Assembly: GCA_019915135.1 (NCBI GenBank)
Contig: JAHLMK010000050.1
Span: 1-48,547, forward strand
DNA: 48,547 nucleotides
Reading direction: 5' to 3'
Source of the DNA: Strobilurus pachycystidiatus
Taxonomy: Eukaryota; Basidiomycota; Agaricomycetes; Agaricales; Physalacriaceae
Part shown: piece after piece, positions 23,728-35,000 of the stretch
Position numbering within the stretch: position 1 is the first letter of the stretch
Layout: each line of letters starts with the position of its first letter
Position numbers and translations under genes: made by a program
The notes under the pieces: model-generated
The model's input: the letters and a program-made list of their open reading frames with translations, nothing else
The model's database searches: none
Told to the model about the DNA's origin: nothing

Positions 23728-24624
23728 GAGACGTAGGTGGTGCGGGGTGTTGCAAGTTTGTTTTGCGCTGTATAGATGCACGGCCCAGGGGTCCAGGATG
23801 AGGGAAGGGGGGTGGTAGAACACCGTGAGATCTAGGCGTGGCTCGGTATAGAATGTCGGGGTTCGTATACGTCGTAGTGGCCCCCGTAGATATCTTGCCT
23901 GAAGAAGGCATAACCCTTCTTTCGTGTGTCGAGATAGATGTTGGGGGGTTCTCCACAGAACTTCCATACATCGTGCCATGATGGGGATATGTCCGTTCAC
24001 CAGAGACCGAAGAAGAACCCAGTCTTCCTCTAGTCCCAGCAACCTATAGACCACGTCTATGACCCATGCAGCTCTGCCCAGAAGGCTCCGGTATTGAGTA
24101 GGACCTGATCGTACTGTTGGTTTGAATTCCGCGATATGGATGGCCAACTCCCTAAGGAGGGAGAGTACTCGATGTTCGGTTCTGCGAGCTCGTACAAGGG
24201 GGGGGATAGTGTCGGAGGTTGTGGTGATTGGAGGCGTTACCCCAACGCCGGGGGAGGGGGGAGGTTTCGATGCAGTGGTACGTGGGCAGTATGGAGACTT
24301 CGTCCTATTGTTACGACCTGACCCCGCCGTGACAAGGACTCGCTCATGAGAGACTACCCCTGTAGTCAACTCATAGCTTTCCTGCGAGCGTACCACGTAC
24401 ATCCTCGTATTGTGCTTGACTGGTCGTACTGTACCAGTCATAGGGGCCCTCGATGGTCGCACATCCATCTCGCCAGAGACTGTGATACCGTAGGAACCTA
24501 ATCCCAAGGTACGAGGCTCACCGCCGGACCTAGTCCCAGGTGTGGCGTCGGGGAGCCTTCTCTCGTCGGAGTCAACGACGTTGGCGGAGGTATCGAAGGG
24601 AGACATGTGGGTGAGTCCTACCAC
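23602..24624 (-). CDS. LTR element 1 first open frame, unknown (gag position)
   Basis: This 340-codon frame starts inside the 5' LTR about 90 bp after its TATA box and runs into the internal region on the element's own strand. The first third is encoded by the LTR. The rest includes a Pro/Thr-rich linker and a segment with LLGRAAWVIDVVYRLLGLEE and HLRLLYGVEF. No zinc knuckle, protease or known gag motif is seen. Its position suggests a gag-like or otherwise element-specific protein. Calling it protein-coding rests on length and on placement behind the LTR promoter. Confidence 0.45.
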   Translation of the reverse strand: MVGLTHMSPFDTSANVVDSDERRLPDATPGTRSGGEPRTLGLGSYGITVSGEMDVRPSRAPMTGTVRPVKHNTRMYVVRSQESYELTTGVVSHERVLVTAGSGRNNRTKSPYCPRTTASKPPPSPGVGVTPPITTTSDTIPPLVRARRTEHRVLSLLRELAIHIAEFKPTVRSGPTQYRSLLGRAAWVIDVVYRLLGLEEDWVLLRSLVNGHIPIMARCMEVLWRTPQHLSRHTKEGLCLLQARYLRGPLRRIRTPTFYTEPRLDLTVFYHPPSLILDPWAVHLYSAKQTCNTPHHLRLLYGVEFEKSTNPVQPLDRGLILFQHPVLYSDNGKPFHTNQE

Positions 24625-25158
24625 GGAGAGTGCAGAGTGCCCAACGGAGTTGTATGGGGGAAAACTGGTTAAGGACGAAGTCTGAGTAGCTAGTACAACG
24701 CTGTCTCTGTATTTATACTAATCCCATGCTTGCTCATCGTTCCTCTTCTCGAAGCTTCTACCACATACTCCCGATGCGTCGGGAGTGGTCCGACGCTGCG
24801 GATGACGGAGATCCCGACATCCCGATGACCGCCCGACAGATCGATGACCGCCCATTGGTCGGGAAGGCGGGTTTGGTCGGGTACCGACTCCCGCCTGACT
24901 CACGCGGCCTAAGTATATTCCCGGGGTGTCTTACACCATGTGTGCCCGCTCCAAAGTGTGTCAAGGAAGGCGGGAAGCCCGACAAGGGCGGAACTTCAGG
25001 ATCCCGGTTCTGTCGCCATAAGGGATCGAACTCTCAACCCCTTGACATATCTCTCGGCATCTTCCGGTGTGGCGCTGGTTCGTGTAGCCGTAGTGTCAGG
25101 ACGCCAAAGTGTGACCAAAGTGGAGGGTCTTGATCTACGGTGAGGCCACATCATGACA
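24309..25158 (-). repeat. 5' LTR of element 1 with promoter
   Basis: This copy is upstream in the transcribed (minus) direction. TATAAATA is the complement of 24710-24717. The first long open frame of the element begins at 24624, about 90 bp downstream of it. Confidence 0.92.
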
Positions 25159-25636
25159 GCAACCCATGAACAGATTCTGCGCCGTCCAGTCTTACCAGCC
25201 AAGCTTCCTCTTCTCGGGCGAGGGTTTCCGCCCAGACTTCGTAGTCCCCCAATTCAGCTAATGCCTTCATCACAGCGAAGTTTTGGAGCGTGCAGCTTTT
25301 CGATATCATGTCGTTCCAGTCTGGGTGATCTCTGAGGGCGGCCTTCCAGTCATGCAAGTTTTTCGACGTCCTTGCCATAAGTCCCAGATTGTGCCATACA
25401 CTCTGCCAAGAAAGCGTCAAACATTATGGTTCGTTATCCGCGTCGACACCCACTTTACTTTTGCCCTCCGATGCAATTTTGCGGTCATTCCTCAACCCCA
25501 TGTCTTCGTCGGGTGGGACCTTGTTGGATCCATCACAGCGGTTCCTGTCCTCAATGAGATAGACTGACCTCTGGCGCAATAACCTTAGCCTCATTGCCCT
25601 CTTCCGACGGAGCATACGTTTCCTTGCCTTCCCCAC

Positions 25637-26422
25637 CCGGATACACCACTATTTGCTCTGATCGCCTCGCCGGGGGGAGGATATGTTTTGTCTGCAACAC
25701 GCCCTGTACCACGCTCAGTCAGTTTTTTTACATGGTTCAGGCCAACCGCATACCTGACTGACCACTGGAACTGTCCCTTCCCATATTGCTCCACTGTCTG
25801 CGTAGTCTTTTTCAATTGGCATGGCCTGATGACGGTGCGGAAAACCAAATACAAAAGTGCAATGTCACTGATCAAGACAATGCTACTGGCGAAGGCGTCA
25901 CAATCGCGCGAGAATTTCTGACCCCGCGATGCATGAGTCACATCTAGGCAGCGAAGAATTTATATACCCCCTGCATTGACAACGGCCACTTATTTACCTC
26001 CGCTTCAAACACTATCGCCACCATCCGCAAAAAGGTTGGTCCGTCATAAGTTCAATCATGTCGCACATGCTTACACAAGGTCCATGAGGCCTTAGATGCG
26101 CACACACAAGGATGGGAATACCCTGTAATGCACCCCATAAGGGCACACGAGTCGGCTGAGCAGCCAATACACGCTACATCCGCATATCCGATCGACCTCT
26201 CACACGGCATCATAAGCTCTCAGGTCCTGAGAGCTTTTTTTGCAATGACAAGGCACTTTACTACGCCACGGGGTCACACCCATGAGTACTTGCGAAGAAA
26301 CCTAATCTTTCTTCTTCTAGCAAGAGGAGGGGCGAGGTGACCCCATCACGTGACATCCTTTGATTCCTACAAAGTCACATGACCGCTTCGCATTCGAACC
26401 AACGACGACCACGTCCAATCTA
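25637..26422. other. Upstream region of gene B, mostly non-coding
   Basis: A minus-strand open frame (25591-25941) contains a hydrophobic stretch, IVLISDIALLYLVFRTVI, and could be an N-terminal exon of gene B, but no ATG or clear splice sites were found. The rest holds a perfect palindrome (26215-26235) and an E-box-like ATCACGTGACATC near 26346. Confidence 0.4.
26215..26235. repeat. Perfect 10-bp palindrome followed by T7
   Basis: AGCTCTCAGG and CCTGAGAGCT pair perfectly around a single central T, and seven T residues follow. In bacteria this would resemble an intrinsic terminator. In a fungal intergenic region its role is unknown. Confidence 0.7.
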
Positions 26423-27645
26423 TTACGGCCACTCCCAGTGCGAAATACACTCTACGTCGTTGTTACACTGGTGTGTGGTCAGATCGTAGACTCCACTGGC
26501 ATCCCAAACAGATCTCCACCATATCTCCCTCGACTCATAGCACTTTACCTCCAGCTCTCTGCCCCTCGCATCCAGAGGCATCGGCCAAGCATACAAATGC
26601 GCCCGGATATATGCCAAACATCCATTGCGTAACGCACTCCCCACCCCCGTAACAATGTCCCTTTCACCAAACGTGTTAGACTGCCGGCCACTCGTGCAGG
26701 AGAAGCTCGGGCCAAACACATCCAAATGCAGTTCCGCTAAGGGCGAGTATTCTGCTGCCGAAAGAAGACATGCGCCCACAGTATCCCCACTCTCATCCAT
26801 CCTGAACCGGATGAACAAAGCGCTCAAAGATCTATGCAAGCCGCCGAAGTCCAAAAATCCTCGTTGAACAGACGCATAAGGGGCTGTACGGAGTAAGATT
26901 CAACATGACGAGTAACGGGTTTAGTCCTACCTGATAGATCCAGCTTGAGGCAAGTAACCCCGCTCACACACCCTATCGCATTGTGAACGTCTTCCAGGTC
27001 CCAATCTCCACATTTCACCTCTAGTCTCTCTGCAGTGAAGCCGCCGTCAGCACCAACCAAGCCCGAACAACTCGAAAATTCCAAGGCAGGCACCCGTAGA
27101 GGTTCGGCGCCCCGCCCGTACTCAAAGGTAGACCCGCCGACCATGCGAAGCACCCTGCATGCTGGGGCCAAGCGCAGCAGCTCCTCCAACACAAGACATG
27201 GAAACCCCCGTCCAAACCACGTCACTTGCTCGACCCCTCCTACCGGATCGTGCACCCTCTCCAATTGGGCAACTGTCACCTTCCAGAACGTGAGTTGGAC
27301 AAGCTTCGGACATTTGTCCATGTTCGCCCAAACCCAGTCCATATGCTCACTGTCCATCACTGCGGGACTCCCAACCACCAAGTGCCTCAGTGCACCCCGG
27401 ACTGACAAGTCACTCTCCCACAACGCCCTCAGCTTTTTGACCGGAATCGCTTTCTCTCCGCAACTCACGGCCTCCCTTTTTTTGTCCGCCAGAGCAAGAC
27501 AAGTTGTCTCGAACAACCCCTCCCTCGCTTTTGGAACAAAGGCCCAACAAACTTGCGAGCATGCATAGCTGGTTGCCAAATTATCCCTTCTGGCACCCCC
27601 TTTGCACGCGAGCTCCAAGATTTCATCCAGGGTCTCTTTTGGCAT
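26423..27645 (-). CDS. F-box-like/leucine-rich protein
   Basis: The ATG at 27645 opens MPKETLDEILELACKGG, typical of the short F-box start in basidiomycete F-box/LRR proteins, which act as substrate adaptors in SCF ubiquitin ligases. Irregular leucine-rich segments follow (LVLEELLRLAPACRVLRMVG; PALEFSSCSGLVG; VTCLKLDLSG). The first frame ends near 26824 (FNEDFWTSAACIDL), while the downstream frame (FGGLHRSLSALFIRFRMDES to a stop at 26423) continues in another phase. The switch near 26860 is either a short intron (GTTCAA..GCATAG) or a one-base slip at a T5 run. The gene is divergent from the JmjC pair. Confidence 0.65.
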
Positions 27646-27753
27646 ACTGCGACCATTATTTCGGCTTTGAGGCGGGGAGCCAGGGATTTCGACTCACCAC
27701 ACAGCGGAATTCATCTCCTCCCCCATCAATGGCGGTCAGACAGGGAAAAGCAA

Positions 27754-27899
27754 GTCACACCGTCACACTTCCACACTCTATCGGCCGGGCAAGCAACACC
27801 CCACACTCCCCCACGACGAGGCAAGTCACAATGTCACACCCACTCACTTTTCAGGCCGTCTGAGGTACGGCGGCTACATCGTCTCCGTCACAACGTCAC
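27754..27899. promoter_or_regulatory. Three GTCACAnnGTCAC direct-repeat sites in a divergent promoter
   Basis: GTCACACCGTCAC (27754-27766), GTCACAATGTCAC (27825-27837) and GTCACAACGTCAC (27887-27899) share the pattern GTCACAnnGTCAC. They lie between the minus-strand F-box-like gene (start 27645) and the plus-strand JmjC gene (start 28105), so they may be binding sites for one regulator of both. The identity of the factor is unknown. Confidence 0.5.
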
Positions 27900-28104
27900 G
27901 GCGAAGCCGCATGAAAGACGTGCCACAGTCGCCGCGCCACCCACCCTGTTTTTATATCACGCAGACATGTTGTTTTACTCGTGCATAATGTGAGCTTTTC
28001 AAACAGTACCCCTCTTCATCACGTGTCCTGTGGCGGCAATGCGCCAAACATAAGTAAGCACCACCTATCAGCTTCTGGAACCTCCTCCATCCATCCACAA
28101 CCCA

Positions 28105-31100
28105 ATGGCCTCCGCCCAATTGCAAGACTTGTACACGCTCCCATTTTTCCAAGGCCTCGCGCACACCCTTGCGTTGCAGCAAGCCGCGCCGGCACAACAT
28201 CTGCTACTATTGGAAGCGCACAAGGTACTGTGTGCCCCACGCTGGATAAGTGTACCCTCATCCGTCACAGAATCACGAAGCGCAATTTGCGTCCTTTGTT
28301 CGCCACCTCCGCCAGAATCCAATGCTCAAGCTGGAAACCGAAAGCCTCCACCAACGACAAAACTACAAGGGGCCCTTGCGGGACGCTCTCGCGGAACTGG
28401 TCGTGCGCGGATCCCTCATCATGTACCTTTACCAGCAGGAGATGGCCCCGGATACTTGTTCCCAACCCTGTACGGAAGAACTCGCAGTGAGCGGACCCAC
28501 TAGCACGCAGATCGCATTACTGTGGCAGAAACTCAAGGACTTACCTGCCTTCGCGACCAAGTTTACGGTCATGTTCACCGCTGCCAAAACGACCCTTCAC
28601 TCCTCGCCTTCTACCAATTCGGGAACAATTTTGGACGGGTATCTGCAAGGCCGGCGCAGCACCGAACAAGGATATTTCATTTTTAAAGCCACGCTACTGG
28701 CGGACCACCTTCGCCACATCACCGTATGTCGACAAAGGCCCCTATTTCATTCCTCCCATTGACTTCCCCCCCCCCCCCCCCAGACCGACGAAGTCATGTC
28801 TCTGAATCAGCTTGAGTAGGCAATCTCCACTGCATTGACAACATCGCTGATCTCCCGTTTGGTCCGTAGTGAGGCGGCCAAGGAATACCACGAACACACC
28901 TTCGGCAAAAACAACATCGACTGGCTATTGTTCACGACGATGTCCCCCATCTTCTTCCTTCATCGAACGCCTCAAAAGTTGCGCGACTGCGGTCAAACTG
29001 CTGTTCTGCAGGTGCGCTTCATCCGGGTGCATAACACGTAGTCTCTCAACCAAGCACCGCCAGGCTGGCAACAGATATCGCCGGAAAAAGTCGTCTCCTT
29101 CCTGCGCAACTTTCCAGTCATTGGAGTTGGCATGTTGGTCGTGCATCAACAGCATTGCCGTGGAACACGCGCCCGTCATGGATGCCATCACCCAGCTCAC
29201 CCTGGAAATTGAAAACGCGCTCAAGCGTGAGGATACATCAGCGTGGAAAAAGTGGTTTGCGACCGTCATTTCCGATATCTTCCCCCCACCACCGCCCAGC
29301 GAGACGGGAAATGACCGTGGGGTGGCGCTCCCTCCCCAGAACTCGCCCACCCACGCACAGATGGCCCCACAGCCTCGCACACCACCACCGACGCCCCTCT
29401 CCGAACAGGCCCCTACACCACCAAGTGGTGGGCGCGGGCCTGCGCAGCTAGCGTCCGGGCTACCCGCACGCACACCGGCACATTCGTCCAGTCCTACACT
29501 CACCAGACCCGACATCCGTCTTGTAAGCGCCACTGCTACCGCCCCTCCACAGCCCATTACCCCACCCCAGACTCCGAACAAGACACTATCGGTCAGGGAA
29601 GTGCCAGGTGCGACTCAAAATTCCGATCGCCTTCCGGGTCGTTTGAGTCCCCGTGAACACTCCCCTCCTCCTCCGCCAATTTCCTCGACCTCGCCCACGA
29701 CACTTAGCAGCACGCGATCGATCCCGGCAGCTACAACACCAATCGATCCTCCTACTTGCAGAGCAACCCGCAGTCACGATAATCGGGCATCTGCAGGTGT
29801 CCTGCCTCGAGCCAAAGCACAAGGGCGCATCCCGCGCCAGCTTCCCCCTACCCCCAATCCGTCCAACAGCAACATCCCCGCGGCCGTCGACCAGCAAGAA
29901 GGCGGGAATCGCACGGTCCAGCCCACGGACCGCCCCTCATCCAACACGGCAACAAAAAAGAGACCAAGACCCGCAGAAAACTCGCCATCGCAATCTGACC
30001 CGCGCGTCGCAAAGGCTGCACGGGTTGATTCAGCCCCTTTTTTCCCGATGCGCATCATCCAACCTGCCGCTCCTCTCGACCGCGTCAGGACAACTTTGGT
30101 GATGAAAGTTGGATCTGATACCCCTCAGTTTCTTTTAACAGGCAATGTACGCACGCCTCTTCTCTCTCTTGACATACTCCGCACTGACCCATTCAATAAT
30201 TGCGCAGCCGCCGAACTGCGTGATCCACATTCCACTACCCCCCACAACCCCGTCCCCAGAGAAACCCAAGCGTCCTGAAACCGTGAAGCTCACAGTCCAT
30301 CACTCCACGGTGAGAGTCACGGCCTCCCCCCCTCCTTGAATCCCTATTTCTCACGTTGCACGCAGTCAAGGAACCTCCTCTCCGTGTGCAAATCCTATGG
30401 CGCGGTAAAACAGCCCACTGACACCCTCACTATATCAACGCGGGCGTGGGCAAAGTGGAAATCACCCGCGCAATTTGATTTGTTATACACCAAACCTGTA
30501 GTTCACTTGAAAGCCCGCGAGCAACCGTCGTTCAGCCCATTGACATTCCTCAATCATGTACGACCCGACGAACCGACTCCCACCAAATGTGTGACCATTT
30601 ACTGTTTGCATTTGGTTCACGACTCACACGTCCTTCCCAGACACCCCTCGAAACCCACACCCCGACCTCACACCCCAGCAAGCATGCGCTGCCATTCGGC
30701 AGCCCAAACCGCTCACCGTGTTCTTCCACTTGGATTCCATACCTGTTATCCACCATCAGCAAGTTGAAGCCACGCCGCTCACAAGGTAACCACACCCACC
30801 CCCCCGCCGCCGCCAGATCTGATCATTGAATAGCTTGCTTTGCGCCGGCGACGACTACATCAATCGTACCACCGACCAGCTTCCGCCGGAATGTCAATCC
30901 ACCCTCGTTGATTGGCACCGAGGCTACTCGTATGCCATGTTGTCGCGCGGCATGGTCTATGACAAGTTCCATGTCGATTATGCTTCGCCTCTCATACTTC
31001 AAATTCTCCAAGGGGAAATCATCATCCGTGTCTCTTGGACAAACAACACAACCCTCGACTACTGCTGTTTGTTTGACGATGGCCGAGAAGTCAACGAGAC

Positions 31101-31987
31101 AGTATTATTTCGCATGACTGCTGGTGACGAACTGTACGTGCTTCCAACCTCCCTCCCTCCAATCCCTCACCATACCCTCACAGTGTCATCCATCCCTTCA
31201 GCAGCACTCACATCGTGGCCCTCAAACACACCATCATCCGCAAGACCCATGCCCATCACGAGATGATCTATCCCATTACCGTTCCCGCCCTCATCCATTT
31301 GGCATGCATATGGAGACAGGAAGAAAAATTCGCATGGGCATTGCATGCCCGTGGAATCTTGCACAGTTGTTGGCAATACATGACTGGTTCGTCCTCGATC
31401 AACCCAATCATCGTTCACCAACCGAAGCCATCTGCCAGAACAACCGCCCTGCACGCCTGATTTCGTGACACTCCAGAATGCCAGCATAGGCGCTCTAGGC
31501 CTCCTCTCCACTCCCTTCCTGCTGGATAAGGAATCGTGCGATTCCTTCAAGGTTGAGCGTGACGTCGCTCTCGCTCATTTCCGACTGTACGTCGCAAAAC
31601 TTCATCGATTTTACCACGTAGTGTCGCAAACGTACGATGAAACAACCTGCATGCTATCCCCTACCCCCCTCCAGGATCAGCTCCAGCCGCCGAAACATGT
31701 CAGGTCATTTTTGGACACATTTGCGAGACACTACTGGGAGGCCTTTGCATGTTATCTCTCGCACAAAGCGTCCCGGGAACAACGACCCGCATTACGCCAG
31801 CTCCTGTCCCAGTACTGGGCAGGAACCATCGCTCCCGCCCTGGACCTGCAGCCCAACCCCCCGCCCACCCTCAATCAATGCGATCGCAAGTCGCGCAACG
31901 CAGGTTCACATCGTTTCTTCGTGGTGCCCGGAGAAGGAAAGGACAAGCAGGGGAGGCTGATTCAATTGGAGCTGGAGCACCGGTAGA
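28105..31987 (+). CDS. JmjC/cupin-domain protein, paralogue 1 (with an in-frame stop)
   Basis: Start ATG 28105 (MASAQLQDLYTLPFF). Intron 28225-28270 is clear, and another ends after a C15 run at 28783. Order of parts: a helical N-terminus; a Pro/Ser/Thr-rich linker with a basic patch (KKRPRPAENS); a JmjC-like fold with KFHVDYASP (His and Asp of the iron triad) and SSTHIVAL (third His, after a splice near 31140-31181); then a helical C-terminus to the stop near 31986. JmjC proteins are iron/2-oxoglutarate oxygenases, often histone demethylases; the substrate here is unknown. A TAG at 28817-28819 interrupts the frame after MSLNQLE. Either the intron extends to this TAG, or the copy carries a nonsense mutation. 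Comparison with the neighbouring paralogue favours the latter. Several internal exon borders are approximate. Confidence 0.6.
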
Positions 31988-32049
31988 CGTAGGCTGGTTA
32001 GTTTTACAAATCAATATTACGTCACCAATGCACATTCCATCCTGCAGCC

Positions 32050-35000
32050 ATGACTGACCAACTCATTGTCCGCGCCCGTCTCGATAACACCCCCTTCTTC
32101 GTTGCGCTGAATCTCCATCGCATTCACAGTGAAATCACCGATGCTGCCACCAAAGAGGAAGCGTTTCGCGAGGTGCGTCGCCCCGTAAGCAACATCTTCG
32201 TCCGATACCTCAACAGCCACAGGCCGCGGTGTCAGCGTTTTCCCATAGCGCGCGCTACCTCGCCACCTTCCCACAGCTCACCTCAGATACGGGCGAACAT
32301 CGCGAGTTGACCCTCCACGCCATAAGCTCCCGCGCAAAGCATCCTGTCGCCAAAGCTATGCAGTCGACCTTGTACCGTGCCCACGTTGTTCGTCTCGCAG
32401 AGCAGTGTGTCTTAACCCGCCCACCTTTCCTTTCAGCGGAACGGAAAAAACCGGCCTTCCAAATCCCCACACTGAAACACGCGCGCGACATGTTTGGTGC
32501 GCTCGGAGACATTCCTAAAACCCTCAAAGCATTCCGACAGCACTCTGCCTCCCTCAAGCACTTTGTTGCAAGCGAACCCGCCCCGTTCGCGGAAGCACCT
32601 GATTCCTGTTCAGATCTCGGTCTCGCTGCTATTACTAACGCCTATCAGATCTCCCTCTCTGCTTTGCATTCCTCCACATTCCTCCTTCGAGTAACCATTT
32701 TTGCTGATCTACTGAGAGCACAACTCGTAAATTGATTCTCATGTTGCGCTTCTACCACCCACTCATGGCAATCTCTCAGACACCCGATTTGATTCCTGTT
32801 GAGAGTTTGGCGTCGTACGTCCCATCAATAATTCATGACCGTCCCACCGTTGAATCAACCATCGTAGGTTGGGTGAAAAGGGCGCGCACCCAGTTCTAGG
32901 GGACCTCGAAAGTGAACACGCCAGCTCTTATGGCCACTTTCCCGACTTTTACCATTTCCTCGCCATTTCCCCCATCTTCCTCTTCACACCTGTCGTCAAG
33001 AAGCTGAGGCAAATGTCGTCACTGGCCATGCTGCAGGTATGTTCCACTGCCATCCATATACCAGGACATAATGACCCCCTCAGTTGGCCGACTTGTTCCA
33101 TCACTACAAAAACCCAGGCTCAGACCTCCTTCATGCGCTCGAGCGCGCTGCCTTTACATGCGTCTACACCATTGCCTACAACGGCACTGACCTCAGAACA
33201 GCCGTCGCTCAGCTCTTGATTGCTGTTGAAGAACACCTACCCTCCCTGCCGGACGCACAACACGAACTCTGGTATGCCGGGCTCCTCTCCGCCATTACCG
33301 ATGAAGCCGCCTCCGCCCCTCCCCTCAAATCCCCGCGGGGTCCAATGCCCGAAGACGGCACGGCGCATCCTGCAGCCTCTGAACCTCACGGAGCCAAAGC
33401 TCCTCTGGCTATCCTTCCATCTTCGTCCCAAACCCACCTCCCCTCGACTTCGTCAATTGAGGCTCACCGCGTCTCCCGAACACCTTCCCCACGCCCTCAA
33501 CCCGATGCCTCGGAGGACCGCCACCCATCGCCCAACAGTGACAGAGCTCGCACAGCCAGAGCCAGCACCGTTCTCACGGTTACCGCCGTTCCGCCACCCC
33601 GAGCTGCAGAACGCAGGGTTGCCAAACCTCAATCTGCCGCCCATGTCATGCCACCCTCCACTAAGGTGAAGACGAAAAGCAAGAGAAAGGCACCTGACAC
33701 CCTCACTTTTTTGCTACCTCCTCGCGTCGCATTTGAACATGCGTCGCTCGTTGAGCGCAAAACCATTCGCCTCCGGGCCGAACGCATCTCCGAGTCGCTC
33801 ATGCACTGCGCCATCATCGTGCCAGCCCTCCCTCCTCCAGCCTCCGAAGAGGTGGTCGGCGTTCGAACAACAAAGCGCACGCAGGTAGGGTTCAGTTTGC
33901 CACTTGTAATCCCTCCTATTCCTCCCTCTCACACCCTGACACACAGCGATCAGCGCCGTTTGGACTGCCCTTGTTCGACGCCGAACGCCAACAGTGGGTC
34001 ATCGAACAAGTCCGCGTACTGCAACACTATGTCGGTCATGCCTCCTCCCATATCGCCTCGCCGCTCACCCAGCTCCAGGCTCCGCTTTTCTCCTTACGTA
34101 TCCGCGGATTGCTTTCCGCTCACCATATGCGCCCCCTCGCAACGTTGCCTCAGTCCGCGCCGTCAGCAGATGGCCCTGTCGTCTCTCGTCGGTCAAGCGA
34201 TGACTGGTTAAACCTCACCCGCCTCCAGAAATTAGACCTTGCATCCCAGACCGTCCTCCACATCCACTGTTCCACTAAAAGGCCGCATTCAGCCTCTGGA
34301 CCCATCTCTCCCGCACTCTTCACTCACTGGGTCGATGTCAATGCTCCACACTCCGCTACTTGTTTGTCCCTTTTCCGATTGCCCTCTGCTCCACTTCTTA
34401 ACCTTTTCTCGCCAGACCCGCTCCTCAGAGACTTTGTCGACCTACAGGACGCAGACCTACCTGGGTACCACCGTGATCTGACGATCATGCAGGTACTGGC
34501 GGAGATGGCCCTCGGCGACAAGGGCGATGTTGTCAATCTCATTGACATCCCACAGGACGAGACGGCCCCGAGCACCATGCCCCCCCTCACCAAGTAGGAT
34601 GTCACTACCTCTCCTCTCTCACATATTTAACTCTTCTCTTTCATAGGTCCCTGTGTCAGATAAAGTTTGTCTTGAGAGATACCGCCACTATCTTCCCGGC
34701 CGCATCTTGTCGCATTGATGTGACGCAGGGATTATACTGGCAGTTACTCGGTGGTGAGGGATCTGACACTGACCTGCACCATGATGCCAGCGGCCTTCCA
34801 ACCGCCGTCTTACTCGTCAAAGGGAAGAAGCTCTGGCTCCCCGTCAAAAGAGCCTTTGACCCGAATCAACCAGTCCCTTTCTGTCAACTGTGGTCTGGAG
34901 AACAGGCTCGCACGAAATACAGCGACATGGTCACGACGGCCATCTACATGAAGCCAGGGGATGTAGTGTAAGCTCAAACCACACACGGAACCCTATTTTT

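Larger units (their letters stand above)
20715..25158 (-). mobile_element. Non-autonomous LTR retrotransposon 1 (4,444 bp)
   Basis: Two 850-bp direct repeats (20715-21564 and 24309-25158), apparently identical, flank 2,744 bp. Both ends are flanked by GCAAC (20710-20714 and 25159-25163), a 5-bp target duplication. On the minus strand the LTR begins TGTCATGATG and ends GTAACA. A purine tract reading AAAAAGGGGATAT lies directly before the minus-strand 3' LTR, and TATAAATA (complement of 21116-21123 and 24710-24717) gives a promoter on the same strand. No reverse transcriptase, integrase or protease was recognised, so it must be mobilised in trans. The orientation is therefore minus, while two of its internal open frames read plus. 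A convincing primer-binding site was not identified. Confidence 0.9.
19124..25636 (-). pseudogene. Uncharacterised family member B, disrupted by an LTR element
   Basis: The 3' part lies at 19124-20714 and the 5' part at 25159-25636, with the LTR element in between. The reading frame is continuous across the insertion if the element and one copy of the GCAAC duplication are ignored: residues ending DGAESVHGL are followed by LVDILSLMRQML. Homology to C runs along the length: VGRPN...EW with an MKPVYERA segment, CFVPVPHLF, HLHGAYELGQQYV, VVQLALAAYRECP and FLAHLHTTLVVPM. The last exon (19124-19336) has EVEGWLESRRLSVRWP and joins after ELCL with the same intron position as A and C. A T21 tract (20223-20243) sits in an intron. 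The N-terminus is unresolved: a basic exon (KARKRMLRRKRAMRLR) lies near 25600, and a hydrophobic open frame reaches 25941. It was probably inactivated recently by the insertion. Confidence 0.7.

Noticed and set aside
26215..26241. Intrinsic transcription terminator
   Set aside because: The palindrome plus T-run looks bacterial, but fungal Pol II genes do not use such terminators. It is kept only as an inverted repeat.
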